A stretch of 60,228 nucleotides of DNA from Halalkalibacter alkaliphilus (GCF_023555415.1 NZ_JAKRYL010000025.1:1-60228), one strand, 5' to 3'. Counted from the stretch's first letter, positions 6,853 through 16,658 are shown. Program-made: numbers and translations. The notes: generated from the letters alone by a model not told the origin.

Positions 6853-9645
6853 ATGAAAGTTAATCGTAAAGATATTAAGATTGATGTTGTTCATATTCAA
6901 ACGAGATTATTTCTTATTTTGGAATATATCTGCATTAGTGTGGCGTTATTGATTTTAGGTAACGGGATTTTGACATTTTTAAGAAGAACGCTAAGTGATA
7001 CTTTCTTACCGGTTTTGAATTTTGAATGGGTGAAGTGGGGAATCTATGTAACTGTTGGAATAATAGGGATACTCGCATTAAGTACGTTTGTGATGACCAG
7101 TCTGACAGTGGTTCGGGTTAAGTCGGATCGTCTTCTTTCATCAGTTGATTATCTTATTTTTATTTTTTCCCTTGTGATTATCACGAATTATTTCCTGGTT
7201 GATGGTCCCTATACTTTTTGGACTGGACGATTATTGTCAGATTTATTTGATATGGCTATGATTCTATCTTGTATCTACATATCTTTTATATGTGTTTTGT
7301 TCGTTATTAGGCATAACTCTAGTAAAAAGACGAATGATGAAAGAGGTAAGGAAGGGAAAGTCGATCGTGATTCAGGCTTACCAATCGAATCAAAAGTAGA
7401 GGATCAGCTAAACAGATCGGAATTTGCTGAAAAATTAGGGTGCGTCTTAGAATCACACGATTACAAAACGAGTCTAACGATAGGTCTACTAGGTGATTGG
7501 GGGACTGGGAAAAGCTCCATATATAATATGGCAAAGGAATATTTACAGGATGCGGAATCAAAAAGTGTATTTGTTGAATTTAAACCATGGTATTTCGGAA
7601 AAGACAATCATGATATCATTCGTATATTTTTGTATCAGCTCTTGGAAGAACTCAAAAAGTCAAAAGGGTATAACCCTCAAATAGGTAGAGCTATTCAGAA
7701 GTATGCAGATGTCGTATCTACTGTAAGCATCCAAAGTCAAGGTACGACTTTTTCGATTAAAGAGGTCATTCGAAAGGCATTACCAGGTGAAGAAGTCTTA
7801 AGTTTAGATCAGTTAAAAGAGGAAATCGAAAGCTTATTGTTAAACTATCCCCAAAAAATCATTATCTATATTGATGATATTGATCGATTAGAAGGCTCTG
7901 AGGTACGTATGATCTTTAAGCTCGTACGATTAATCGCAGACTTTCCCAACGTTACCTACATCTTAGCGTTAGATGAAGAAATCGTAATTAAATCATTAGC
8001 GTCTATTTATCAAGGCGAAGAAGGAACCAGTTCGAAGGATGCCAAGAATTATATAGAAAAGTTTATTCAAGTGCCGATCTATCTACCAAAACCAGACAAC
8101 AGGGAATTAAGCGCGTTTTACTCTGATCAACTTAAAAGTGTTCTTAAGAAAAATAACATTGAGCATTATTATGATATACAGATCATTGAAAGTTTAGTGA
8201 ACGCCCAATTTTCGATTAGACGTTTTTATCGGTATAAAAACTTAATTAAATTTTATTTACCCTTCTTGAAAGATGAAGTCAACCCTACAGATTTACTTTA
8301 TCTACTAATGATCCAAACTAGTTCATCAGACTTATACAATTTTATTTATGATCATAAAATAGTACTTTTAGATAGCAATACTGACATCCCAAAAGAAGTC
8401 ATGAACAGCTTTAATGAAATTGAGACAAAAGGCAGGTATAGAGAGATTCTACTAACGCTATTTCCACTTGCTACACGATTATTTAACGACAAAGACCAAG
8501 CTAAGAAAATGAAGGTTAGTGAGAAAGAGAATTTGGAGAGAGATAAAAGAATTTGTACATATAAGTTCTTTGATCAATATTTTATGTATACGAACCCAAA
8601 GGAATCCCTCTCACAGATTGAGCTAAGTAGACTGATCAATATAGTGAACGAAAAAGAGTTGGCGCCAATAAAACAAAGCTATATGGACTTTATTGAAAAG
8701 TATGGTGCTAATGAAGTTAGTAGTAAGCTTCAGCTTAGACTTTCAGAACTAAATTCTTCTGAAGTTGTTTTATTAAAAGCTCTGACGGAAGTGTATACAT
8801 CGACATACAAACGAAATAGTAGTTTGGATGAAAACAATTCTATTGTATCGTTAGCTAAAACCATTTCTAGGACTATGCACTTTGAAGGTTACATTTTCGA
8901 AGAATCGTATTGGGAAGGCTGTAACATTCTCATCATAATTGAGATCCATAAATACTTAAAAAGAACAGGCCTAAATGAAGAAGGATTAGCTGAAATTGAA
9001 AATGCAATTAATAACGCATTTTTAAAAGTTGCACATGAAAGCTTCTTTAACAGCTTTAGTTATACGGACTCTATTAACTTAATGCGAGAATGGTTTACCT
9101 ATTGGCCAGAAGATATGATAAAAGGAACAGTCGATAAGTGGATACAATCAGAAGACGATTTGGAGCAAGTGTTAGAATACACATTTTATGACAAGTATGA
9201 AACAGTTTTGAAGAATCATGAATCGTTGATCAGTTCATTTATTGATTCAACTCGCTATTTAACAAGTGAAAGGATTCGACATTACTTTGAGTGTAAGTCA
9301 CCATCGACAGTACACGAGTTGGATGAGTTCATAGCAAGAACTAATAAACGAAATATAGGAACGTTTGTGTTTGCTGTCAATAACCTCTATCCGTTTATTT
9401 CCAAAAACCTTTATGAAATGTATTCTTTAAGTAGTGCAGAATCCTACTATTCTTATATCCAACTTAAATCGTACGTAGAAATAGGTGCTAACTTGATCTG
9501 TAAATTTGGGGATTCCAAACAAAAAGAGAACATTGAAAATGCTCTAAAATTAATAGCAGATTTTAACGAAATGTTTAAACAAGAGCAGGAAGACCGTGAT
9601 GAGGCGCTAAGAATGATGCACGAGGAGAGGGAAGTAGAGAGTTGA
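6853..9645 (+). CDS. KAP-family membrane P-loop NTPase
   Basis: A 930-residue protein. Four hydrophobic segments lie in the first 155 residues (about 20-40, 63-85, 97-115, 133-152). After a charged linker the KAP NTPase domain follows: Walker A GLLGDWGTGKSS near residue 210 and Walker B IIIYIDDIDRLE near 336, with the FEFKPWYF-like VEFKPWYFGKD between them. Paired membrane helices and this P-loop layout define the KAP family (Kidins220/ARMS and PifA). Several bacterial members take part in phage exclusion, but this one has no partner gene: its neighbours are transcribed the other way or far off. About 500 C-terminal residues are helical and unassigned. ATG 6853 has only a weak GAAAGGA upstream. 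Confidence 0.85.
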   Translation: MKVNRKDIKIDVVHIQTRLFLILEYICISVALLILGNGILTFLRRTLSDTFLPVLNFEWVKWGIYVTVGIIGILALSTFVMTSLTVVRVKSDRLLSSVDYLIFIFSLVIITNYFLVDGPYTFWTGRLLSDLFDMAMILSCIYISFICVLFVIRHNSSKKTNDERGKEGKVDRDSGLPIESKVEDQLNRSEFAEKLGCVLESHDYKTSLTIGLLGDWGTGKSSIYNMAKEYLQDAESKSVFVEFKPWYFGKDNHDIIRIFLYQLLEELKKSKGYNPQIGRAIQKYADVVSTVSIQSQGTTFSIKEVIRKALPGEEVLSLDQLKEEIESLLLNYPQKIIIYIDDIDRLEGSEVRMIFKLVRLIADFPNVTYILALDEEIVIKSLASIYQGEEGTSSKDAKNYIEKFIQVPIYLPKPDNRELSAFYSDQLKSVLKKNNIEHYYDIQIIESLVNAQFSIRRFYRYKNLIKFYLPFLKDEVNPTDLLYLLMIQTSSSDLYNFIYDHKIVLLDSNTDIPKEVMNSFNEIETKGRYREILLTLFPLATRLFNDKDQAKKMKVSEKENLERDKRICTYKFFDQYFMYTNPKESLSQIELSRLINIVNEKELAPIKQSYMDFIEKYGANEVSSKLQLRLSELNSSEVVLLKALTEVYTSTYKRNSSLDENNSIVSLAKTISRTMHFEGYIFEESYWEGCNILIIIEIHKYLKRTGLNEEGLAEIENAINNAFLKVAHESFFNSFSYTDSINLMREWFTYWPEDMIKGTVDKWIQSEDDLEQVLEYTFYDKYETVLKNHESLISSFIDSTRYLTSERIRHYFECKSPSTVHELDEFIARTNKRNIGTFVFAVNNLYPFISKNLYEMYSLSSAESYYSYIQLKSYVEIGANLICKFGDSKQKENIENALKLIADFNEMFKQEQEDRDEALRMMHEEREVES

Positions 9646-10109
9646 TTGTTAGGCAACGCTGTGAAACAGTATATCCCGCGGGATTACTTGATGCTGAATT
9701 TATCTAAGGAATGTTTTCTAGTAAATAGGGGCGTAAGAGAAAAGATTGGTGGTAGAACGATGAGGACTCGCTTTATAAGTCTCATCAAACTAAAATCCCA
9801 AGCAAAAAACTTTGGGAGAAGGCAAATGCTCAAAAGAATATTGGCATCTTTCGTATAGTTTTAAATTAAATTACATATTCAAAATCTTCTTGTACGAATT
9901 GGATTACTCAATCTAACCCAACTATATTACCCTCTTCATTTTAAACACACTAACTTATCGAACTGTCGTATAGGAACCTTAACGTTCGGTGGTTCGTGGG
10001 GACGGAGGCTAGAAGCCTCCTCCTACTCGATTTTATTATGTAATCTCCCTTATCATATTTAATCTAATGAAGTGAGGGGATATAATCAATTTTAATCTGT
10101 TTTAACCAC
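9646..10109. other. Non-coding gap with small hairpin
   Basis: Between the KAP gene stop and a minus-strand membrane protein. A short perfect stem (GGAGGCT / AGCCTCC, 10004-10020) is preceded by GTGGGGACGG, a word shared with the REP-like family. A TTG-initiated 70-codon frame at 9646 has no ribosome site and I do not support it. Confidence 0.4.
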
Positions 10110-10703
10110 TTAACTGACTTCATGATTACTCATTGTATCTGAAAATAGTCCCTTTTTCTCAACATGTTTGAAAAATTTATTTGCATAACTTGAGTTCCAA
10201 GTATATGTAAATGGTGTATTATTAGTTACACCTTCAATTGAAATGGTCTTAAGTTTTGCCTCTGTTGCTGTACCGATAGAGAAACCACCTGCAACATGTT
10301 GAGACATTCCTATAAATTCTCCAGTACCCTCACTTCCGGTAGCAATATTTTCTATATCACTAATTGGAAATTTAAATAGTTTCTTTTTTTCAAAATAATA
10401 GATTGATTGACTAGTAATACCTAATAGCCCAAATGAAAAACGATGACCTGATTTTCCAGCTTCTATAACTAGTGTTGGTACTTCACCTGACTCTGTAGTA
10501 ATTTTTTCTTTAAATTTCTTTCTTCTAAGAAAAAGAATATAGTCCCAACCTATCGTTATACCTAAAATAGACAGTATTTGGTATAAATTTAGAAGGGTAA
10601 ATCCCATCCCAGCAGAAAAAGCAAGGGAAAGTTGAAGCGTTAATAATAATAATTGGACTATTCCTCCAAAATACCTAATAAACCTTAGTCCTCTTGTGCT
10701 CAT
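10110..10703 (-). CDS. Membrane protein of unknown function
   Basis: A 197-residue protein starting at ATG 10703 behind AGGGAGGA. Two hydrophobic helices (about 14-32 and 36-55) are followed by a basic stop (FLRRKKFKEK). A cytosolic domain follows, rich in beta strands and glycine (FSFGLLGITSQSIYYFEKKKLFKFPISDIENIATG). The alternating pattern with ITSQSIYYF and FPISDIENI resembles PH/GRAM-like bacterial domains, where such a strand-loop pair is typical. I am not certain of this. It is monocistronic and no function can be given. Confidence 0.6.
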   Translation of the reverse strand: MSTRGLRFIRYFGGIVQLLLLTLQLSLAFSAGMGFTLLNLYQILSILGITIGWDYILFLRRKKFKEKITTESGEVPTLVIEAGKSGHRFSFGLLGITSQSIYYFEKKKLFKFPISDIENIATGSEGTGEFIGMSQHVAGGFSIGTATEAKLKTISIEGVTNNTPFTYTWNSSYANKFFKHVEKKGLFSDTMSNHEVS

Positions 10704-11011
10704 AAAATCCTCCCTAAATAATTAGTAATTCAAAATGCAATGACTATAGTACTAAAAAACTTAAAATAAATCAACCAATATGAGGATATTAAGAGATTTA
10801 TTGGAATCACCTTGAGGTATTTACATAAGGAAACCTTTGAAAAGGCTTATGATGCTGTTGGTTATATAGTAGAAGGCAGAATACAACTTCTCACTTCGGC
10901 ACTACCCTACCTCACTATTGTTATTTTGATAGTATGGTTGTAGGATAATAGTATTGTTAATAATGTTAGATGAGGGAAAATATGGGGTTAAAGTGAGGAG
11001 AGGATTTAGGA
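10704..11011. promoter_or_regulatory. Divergent intergenic region
   Basis: AT-rich gap between divergent genes at 10703 and 11012. A stretch ending in GGTTGTAGGATAATAG (about 10935-10950) could hold a promoter for the lipoprotein gene, but no clear -35/-10 pair stands out. Confidence 0.25.
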
Positions 11012-11443
11012 ATGAAACAGATTCGGCTGTCTCACTTGATTGGTTTACTATTTATTTCGTTACTGTTTGGTTGCCAATCAGTCGAAGACGTAACTAGCGA
11101 AGAAAATGATAGTTCAGAAGAGATAATACAAGAGGATTGGGTGTTTCATGGTACGAAAACGAATTATACCCTTTCTGGTGGAGTGATAGAAGATGGAATT
11201 CTTTATATAGGGGATTATAATAAATACTTTTATGCTTTGGAACAAGACTCAGGAAATGTTATATGGAACTTTGAAAGTCACACAATAAACCCGTTTCGAC
11301 CAGTATTAGCAGGGGAACTTGTCTTGTTTGCTAATTACGGGGGACGTTTATATGCGTTGAACAAGAACAATGGTGAACTTGTTTGGGATTTTCAAACGGA
11401 GACCGGGATGAGCAATCAATACAAAAGGGCAAGACAAAAGTAG
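11012..11443 (+). CDS. Short PQQ-propeller lipoprotein, probably truncated
   Basis: The 143-residue product begins with a lipoprotein signal (MKQIRLSHLIGLLFISLLFGC, Cys at 21) behind GAGGAGAGG. Two and a half PQQ-type beta-propeller blades follow: LYIGDYNKYFYALEQDSGNVIWNF, then LFANYGGRLYALNKNNGELVWDF. PQQ-propeller lipoproteins normally carry six to eight blades and about 350-400 residues, so this one is far too short to close a propeller. The stop codon lies inside the terminator stem, which suggests that an internal deletion joined the blades to the old gene end. It may be a non-functional remnant. Confidence 0.65.
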   Translation: MKQIRLSHLIGLLFISLLFGCQSVEDVTSEENDSSEEIIQEDWVFHGTKTNYTLSGGVIEDGILYIGDYNKYFYALEQDSGNVIWNFESHTINPFRPVLAGELVLFANYGGRLYALNKNNGELVWDFQTETGMSNQYKRARQK

Positions 11444-11475
11444 AACGCTATGAACAAGGCGTTCTACTTTTTTTA
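11440..11475 (+). terminator. Rho-independent terminator
   Basis: Perfect stem GTAGAACGC / GCGTTCTAC (11440-11448 and 11459-11467) followed by seven T. It overlaps the stop of the lipoprotein gene. Confidence 0.9.
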
Positions 11476-11494
11476 TAAATGCACGGTTAAATGA

Positions 11495-12718
11495 TTAAAA
11501 CTTGAGACAATATCTAGCCGTATCCAATGCATTAGTTAATTCGTAATTTGATTGTTTATAGTAATTAAAGTGATCCCAGTTGTTTACGACACTTTGAAAA
11601 TTGTATTTTGTATCCTCTATTTCAATACGGCATATTTTGTTTACAGATACAACTTTGTCGTTCTTACCGAATATATAATCCCCAACTAAAGAAAAGTACT
11701 TGCTATACACATTTGCGATATTGTCTCCATTGTTCAGCTTGTTTAGAAATTCAGACTTATGGTTTAAGTCAAGTAGCCCCTTTGCATCTTTGTATTTAGT
11801 AGCAATGATTTGCTCTGGGATAAAATTTATCTTATGTCTGAATAAATAGAGCAATCCTCTTAGTTTATGTATGGCGGTGTAAAATACTCCGCCATTTGGA
11901 GTGCCAGCCATTACAATCGTCTCTACTTGGGCACTTTCGTTAACTAGTGCAGAGCGTGAAACTAACCCTCCCATACTATGCGAGAAAATATGAACATCTT
12001 GGTTATACAGTTTTCTTAAGTTCTCAACCTCAGTAGTAAGTGCTTTGCCGTTGTTTGCTATATGCTCCGTAACAGAAGGGTAGTTAAAGCCAAAAATATT
12101 GAAATCATTTTTTAAATAATCATATAAGCCAACGTAGTTATTGCCAACTTTCCCGCCAATTCCATGAACGATAATAGCTGTTTTTTTCTCATTGTTAATG
12201 AGACTCTTAGCATCTTCTAATGAGAGCAGTGTTGGATCAGGAGTAGTGCTATCTAAATGTGAGATGTACGACAGACCATAATCATCGGTTTCTTGTTTCT
12301 TAGACGGAGTATTAATTAACACTTTGAATAACAGCAAATCTACAACATCATTTTTTGAAAAAGAAAAATGTTTATCCTGATTCATAAAGCTTAGTACTTC
12401 TTTGTTACCTTCATAATGCTTAAAGAGCAGCAATTCGCTTATATACTTTTTGCTAAAATTCAAGTTGAAGAATTCTTTAATATATCTTTTATCTACGACA
12501 AAGGCCAGTTCACTTTTATCTACTAATACTTCTATCTCTACCGTGTCTTTTGTATATATGTTTTTACTGATTTGAATTTCATAGGCATCACTAAATTGAG
12601 CTTGCTCTTGATCTAGCGGCATTTGGTCATTGTTAATAGTATATTCAGAGATCCTCACTTCATCCATATTATCAACTACATCATGATTTATCTTTACATT
12701 TATGTTTTGTAAGTTCAT
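11495..12718 (-). CDS. Lipase-like alpha/beta hydrolase
   Basis: A 407-residue protein without signal peptide, starting at ATG 12718 behind AAGGGAGTGA. The N-terminal 170 residues are a distinct mixed domain that I do not recognise. From about 178 the alpha/beta hydrolase core begins with TAIIVHGIGG (oxyanion HG). The nucleophile elbow FSHSMGG places the catalytic serine at about 248, and WDHFNYY near the C-terminus offers the histidine. The HGIGG and SHSMGG motifs fit the PGAP1/DUF676-type lipase-esterase group. Being intracellular with an unknown N-terminal sensor-like domain, it might act on membrane lipids. No partner gene is adjacent. Substrate unknown. Confidence 0.75.
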   Translation of the reverse strand: MNLQNINVKINHDVVDNMDEVRISEYTINNDQMPLDQEQAQFSDAYEIQISKNIYTKDTVEIEVLVDKSELAFVVDKRYIKEFFNLNFSKKYISELLLFKHYEGNKEVLSFMNQDKHFSFSKNDVVDLLLFKVLINTPSKKQETDDYGLSYISHLDSTTPDPTLLSLEDAKSLINNEKKTAIIVHGIGGKVGNNYVGLYDYLKNDFNIFGFNYPSVTEHIANNGKALTTEVENLRKLYNQDVHIFSHSMGGLVSRSALVNESAQVETIVMAGTPNGGVFYTAIHKLRGLLYLFRHKINFIPEQIIATKYKDAKGLLDLNHKSEFLNKLNNGDNIANVYSKYFSLVGDYIFGKNDKVVSVNKICRIEIEDTKYNFQSVVNNWDHFNYYKQSNYELTNALDTARYCLKF

Positions 12719-12994
12719 TTCATCACTCCCTTGGTTTCACTAAATATATTATATTACCACTATTTGGTATATGTAAATCGACGTAATTCTTACTAGATAA
12801 GCCAGTTCACTTGCTGAGGAAGGCCGGTAATATACTACAACCTTAGGTAAATAAGGTTGACCAAAAGAGATAATAGTTTATTAGAAATTATCTGGAAATA
12901 AATAAAACTATAACAATAAAATGGTATAATATACCTAATATTCAGCATATAACTTATTATGGAACATAAGTTAGCGGTAAAAAGGGGGAGTTTT

Positions 12995-14158
12995 GTGATA
13001 TTACGAAGAAATCTACTAAACATTTTTATGACGATTAGTTTAGTAAGCATTCTAGTGGCTTGTGGGCCGAAAAATGACACGGTTTTAAATGCAGCAGGAA
13101 CTTTTATGGAAGGGGCAACTGAGGGCGATTTTGAAAAAATTGATAACGTAAATGTGGCTAATGAAGTTGATTTTCAAACTGATTACATACTTTCACTTGC
13201 AAATGAGGAAAACAAAGTTGGGTTATCAAATTCCGATTATACGATAGAAGAAGTTGGTCATTTAGAGGTGCTTGTGACCTTTCATGATGAATCAATAACT
13301 CCTTGGACATTGCAATTCCAACAACGGAGTGGAGGTTATTATTTTGAAAGTCTAGCTCATGCACACGATAATGACAAGGCTTCAATTACTGGGGAAAAAA
13401 TAGAGTCACAATCAACAATAGAGGTTGTAGATTTAGTCGTTGGTGCTTCTAATACTCCTCACGCTGAAATATTAGAAGCAGCAGCAGGCATCCTTTTGGA
13501 GGAAGATATTAATATTGAGATTGTTGTATTTGATGACTATATTTTGCCCAATAAGGCACTTGCAAATATGGAACTAGATGCGAATTATTTCCAACATAAT
13601 ATTTATTTAAACGTTCAGAATGACCGGTACGATTATGATTTTGTTAACGCTGGCGGAATTCACATCGAACCCATTGGAGTATACTCAAAAACCTATACAA
13701 GTATAGATGAACTCCCTGATGGAGCTGAGATTATTATCAGTGGCAGCATCACTGAGCAGGGACGTATGTTAGCTACGCTTCAAGATTTAAACCTTATTTC
13801 ACTAAGAGCAGATGCGGGAATATATGCTACTGTGGATGATATTACAGAAAACCCAAGAAACATTATTATTGATAATAGTCTAGAATCAGCTTTATTAGCA
13901 GAAGCATATTTAAATGGGGAAGGTGACGCCGTACTAATTCCTCCAAACTTAGCACTAGAGGCTGGGTTGAACCCAATGGAAGATGCAATGATTCTTGAAA
14001 AAGGAGACGTAAGTAATCCTTATGTTCATATCATTGCCGTTCGTGCTAAAGATGAAACTCGTCCAGAAATTCAAACACTAGTAGAAGTGTTAAACTCTAG
14101 TGCTATACGTGAATTTATATTAGAAACTTGGCAGGGTGGAGTAGTTCCTGCTGAATAG
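12995..14158 (+). CDS. NlpA/MetQ-family lipoprotein with extra N-terminal domain
   Basis: The start is GTG 12995, four bases after AAGGGGGAG; an in-frame ATG at 12959 has no ribosome site. The 24-residue signal ends in the lipobox ILVAC. Residues about 28-135 form an added domain (FMEGATEGDFEKIDNVN...) resembling a small mixed fold. From about 140 the MetQ/NlpA substrate-binding domain is clear: VVGASNTPHAEILEAA, the NYFQHN motif, then IGVYSKTYTSIDELPDGAEI. Classic MetQ binds methionine for the MetNI importer, yet no ATPase or permease gene is near. It is therefore an orphan binding protein or works with a distant transporter. The added domain is unusual for the family. Confidence 0.8.
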   Translation: MILRRNLLNIFMTISLVSILVACGPKNDTVLNAAGTFMEGATEGDFEKIDNVNVANEVDFQTDYILSLANEENKVGLSNSDYTIEEVGHLEVLVTFHDESITPWTLQFQQRSGGYYFESLAHAHDNDKASITGEKIESQSTIEVVDLVVGASNTPHAEILEAAAGILLEEDINIEIVVFDDYILPNKALANMELDANYFQHNIYLNVQNDRYDYDFVNAGGIHIEPIGVYSKTYTSIDELPDGAEIIISGSITEQGRMLATLQDLNLISLRADAGIYATVDDITENPRNIIIDNSLESALLAEAYLNGEGDAVLIPPNLALEAGLNPMEDAMILEKGDVSNPYVHIIAVRAKDETRPEIQTLVEVLNSSAIREFILETWQGGVVPAE

Positions 14159-14302
14159 TAGAGTTTCGTTATCTGTTGAAGAAGTGTACTGTTTGATCTT
14201 TATGTACTTTTATCTAAACCAATCTGACCACAGCTGCTCATCAGGCTGCAAATAGTATTCTGTTTATAAAGTAGACCTGTCTATGCTTAAATTCATGAGA
14301 AA

Positions 14303-14334
14303 AAAGCTGTTGTAGATATTTTCTCAACAGCTTT
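14303..14334 (-). terminator. Terminator of the decayed minus-strand gene
   Basis: Stem AAAGCTGTTG / CAACAGCTTT with a 12-base loop. Read on the minus strand it is followed by TTTTTTCTC, so it ends transcription from the relic at 14416-14739. Confidence 0.7.
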
Positions 14335-14415
14335 CATGCTCATTGACTATGGTGCTATCACCAGAATTTCATCACGATTAAAGTGATAAACATCACGTCT
14401 AATCTAATGCTGTGA

Positions 14416-14739
14416 TTATTTCTTTCCAATGTCTACAAATTCCGTATTTGTTAAGTCATAATCCTCTTCTTTAAGTACGTCCTCAAATGGACCTCCCTCT
14501 GCAATAACAGGGTTTAAAGAGCGCTCTTTGCGTATATAGTGATCATATACTCTCATACTTCCAGATTCGCTATAGGAATGTAATAACTCTTCTTTTATCT
14601 CTTCGGAATATTCCTCTAATAATGGGTTGTCGATCCTGAAAGTAATTTGTTTATAAGCATGATGTTCATCTGGCGTCCACGTGAAGCTCCCATCTTTTGT
14701 ATAAAAGATGCGTTCGAAAAAATCCTGACTAAAAGTGAT
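14416..14739 (-). pseudogene. 5'-truncated gene remnant
   Basis: An open frame of 108 codons ends at 14416 (last residues FVDIGKK) but has no ATG, GTG or TTG start and is closed upstream by a stop at about 14746. The sequence is well formed (FTWTPDEHHAYKQITFRIDN, then YDHYIRKERSLNP), which suggests it was recently coding. A terminator remains downstream. I do not recognise the family. The missing promoter and N-terminus indicate a deletion joining it to the leader of the TPR lipoprotein gene. Confidence 0.6.
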
Positions 14740-14950
14740 AAGAAATTAACATTTTTTTGTTAATAATTGTTAAAAAAAGAGGAGTTTTTTGTGAAGTGTA
14801 GTATATATATATTATTGCGATTTGAAAAAATTTTAGGCTGCGGGAGTATGTAACAATAGGATTTAAAACGAATAAAGGAGAGCATGGTGGCATACCTGTT
14901 CCCTTTTTTTATGCCTGTCCTAACCAATTTTTTCTCTTGTCGATAGTGAG

Positions 14951-14972
14951 AAGGAGGAATATATGTAAAATG
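14951..14972 (+). promoter_or_regulatory. Ribosome site with start-stop codon pair
   Basis: AAGGAGG (14951-14957) lies 5 bases before ATGTAA at 14963, a start codon directly followed by a stop. The true ATG at 14970 is two bases beyond. Ribosomes placed by the strong site would meet the start-stop pair first and may have to re-initiate. Confidence 0.45.
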
Positions 14973-16565
14973 AAGAAGTTTTTTTTCTTGAAATTAATCC
15001 TTGTATTTATGGTAGCTTGTTCTCAGATGACTACAGCTGAACAAGTGGATGAAAAGTTGAAGCTTGGTAACAAGTATCTATTGGAGGAAAATTACGAGGA
15101 AGCGATATTAGCTTATGAAGAAGCAATCGAGATTGATCCTCGTTCGGTCGATGCTTATTTAGGTTTGGTTGATATATACATAGCTTTAGAGGAAGATGAT
15201 TTAATTGTAACAACGTTGAAGGATGGGATAGATTCAGTTGAGGAAACCAATGTCTTACGTGAAGAGTTAGCCGATCATTATGTAGATAGAGAGATGCTGT
15301 CAGAAGCAATAGATGTATATTTGGAAATAGTAGACTCTGATTTAGATAATAGGGCGGCAATAGATGAGGTTATTGATTTATACCAAGCGATAGATGATAT
15401 CGATAGCTTACAAGATTTTTTGGGAAGACTTTATGAACAAACAGGTGATGAAACGTATCAGCGATTATTAGAAGACCTATCTTTTATTACGGCGGGTGAG
15501 CTTCTGTCTGAATTTGACCCAAGTTCTGCTAGGTTTCAAACAACGATGAAGGATCGTTACAGCAATGAATATAATATTTTTATTTATTCAGAGGATGAGA
15601 ATGTATCTACGCTAGAGCACCTTTCTTTTCTAGGTGATGAAGGGGATACTGTACTAACTGGTGATTACCGAGTTGTGATTCAAAATGAGGCTGGAGACTT
15701 TTATCTTCAAGATATTGTTTTAGAGAACAAAACGATTAATACAAATGGACATATGCCTTACGTTGTTGAGAACAGCCCGGACCTGTTAGTTTTTTCTTGG
15801 GTTGAAAGACAAGATGTTAATATAGTTGATGTTTATGTCCTGACTAGTGAAGGGTTAGCAAAGGTACATGAGCTGGTTGCTGTTACGCCAAAATTAAAAT
15901 TGGTAGAAACTAATCAGCTTCAATCCTTGTATTATGATAGAGAGAATGCACTTTGGACGTTTACTACGGTGCAGGTAGATATTCAAAATGTAAGTGTGGA
16001 AACGGTAGAAGAGCAAGAATTTAGTCTAGAAGAAGGCCGACCATTACATGAGTTATTTTCTTCAACAGATGACTATGTAATTGTAGGTGATGAGACGCTA
16101 CAATACACGACTCATTATACTGAGGTAGAGTTAAAGGAAGACGATTTAGTCGATGAGGTAACTCAATATTTATTAGAGTTAAAGGAATACGCTAGTAAGG
16201 GAACGCTTGGTGAAGGCATGGCAACGGTTGGTGTATCAGCGGAGGAATTAGTAAGCATATTAGGGGAACCTAGAGAAATAATGGGTTACTCAGGAACGGA
16301 ATTATATTCATATGAACACGCCGATTATCCAATGTCCTATAGAGACGGGGTACACGTACTATCAATCTATCAATACAAACACCAAATTGAATCCATTACC
16401 CAAAAACAAATTATAGAAGTGTTGGGGCCACCTGATGATCGTGGAGAGGATTTTAATATTTTGATGGGCTACTACATCAATTACACTGTTGGAGACCACG
16501 CGTTACAATTTATTTTTGATGATAATGGTGATCATTCTTTGGCTAGACAAATTACGGTATGGTAA
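14970..16565 (+). CDS. TPR lipoprotein with C-terminal DUF4309-like domain
   Basis: A 531-residue product from ATG 14970 (an in-frame TTG at 14937 would add 11 residues and hide the signal peptide). MKKFFFLKLILVFMVAC is a lipoprotein signal with Cys 17. Residues about 30-165 form tetratricopeptide repeats (GNKYLLEENYEEAILAYEEA, AYLGLVDIYIALEE). A beta-rich middle follows. The final 130 residues (ELVSILGEPREIMGYSGTELYSY ... VLGPPDDRGED) contain two LG-[PE]-P repeats, as in DUF4309. It is probably a surface scaffold protein. It is monocistronic and acidic, and its stop is followed two bases later by a REP-like palindrome. Confidence 0.75.
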   Translation: MKKFFFLKLILVFMVACSQMTTAEQVDEKLKLGNKYLLEENYEEAILAYEEAIEIDPRSVDAYLGLVDIYIALEEDDLIVTTLKDGIDSVEETNVLREELADHYVDREMLSEAIDVYLEIVDSDLDNRAAIDEVIDLYQAIDDIDSLQDFLGRLYEQTGDETYQRLLEDLSFITAGELLSEFDPSSARFQTTMKDRYSNEYNIFIYSEDENVSTLEHLSFLGDEGDTVLTGDYRVVIQNEAGDFYLQDIVLENKTINTNGHMPYVVENSPDLLVFSWVERQDVNIVDVYVLTSEGLAKVHELVAVTPKLKLVETNQLQSLYYDRENALWTFTTVQVDIQNVSVETVEEQEFSLEEGRPLHELFSSTDDYVIVGDETLQYTTHYTEVELKEDDLVDEVTQYLLELKEYASKGTLGEGMATVGVSAEELVSILGEPREIMGYSGTELYSYEHADYPMSYRDGVHVLSIYQYKHQIESITQKQIIEVLGPPDDRGEDFNILMGYYINYTVGDHALQFIFDDNGDHSLARQITVW

Positions 16566-16567
16566 GT

Positions 16568-16605
16568 GGGACATAGAGGGACATAGAGGACAGGTCCCTT
16601 GTCCC
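16568..16605. repeat. REP-like palindrome after a stop codon
   Basis: GGGACATAGAGGGACATAG then GGACAGGTCCCTTGTCCC, starting two bases beyond the TAA of the TPR lipoprotein gene. Same family as at 5808 and 54159. Confidence 0.75.
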
Positions 16606-16658
16606 GCACAAGGTTAACTATTTGAAAGAAGTCTAGAAAATAACACGTTACAAAAAAA

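Noticed and set aside
9646-9858. TTG-started 70-codon frame after the KAP gene
   Set aside because: It overlaps the KAP stop region, has no ribosome site and codes for an unremarkable basic peptide.
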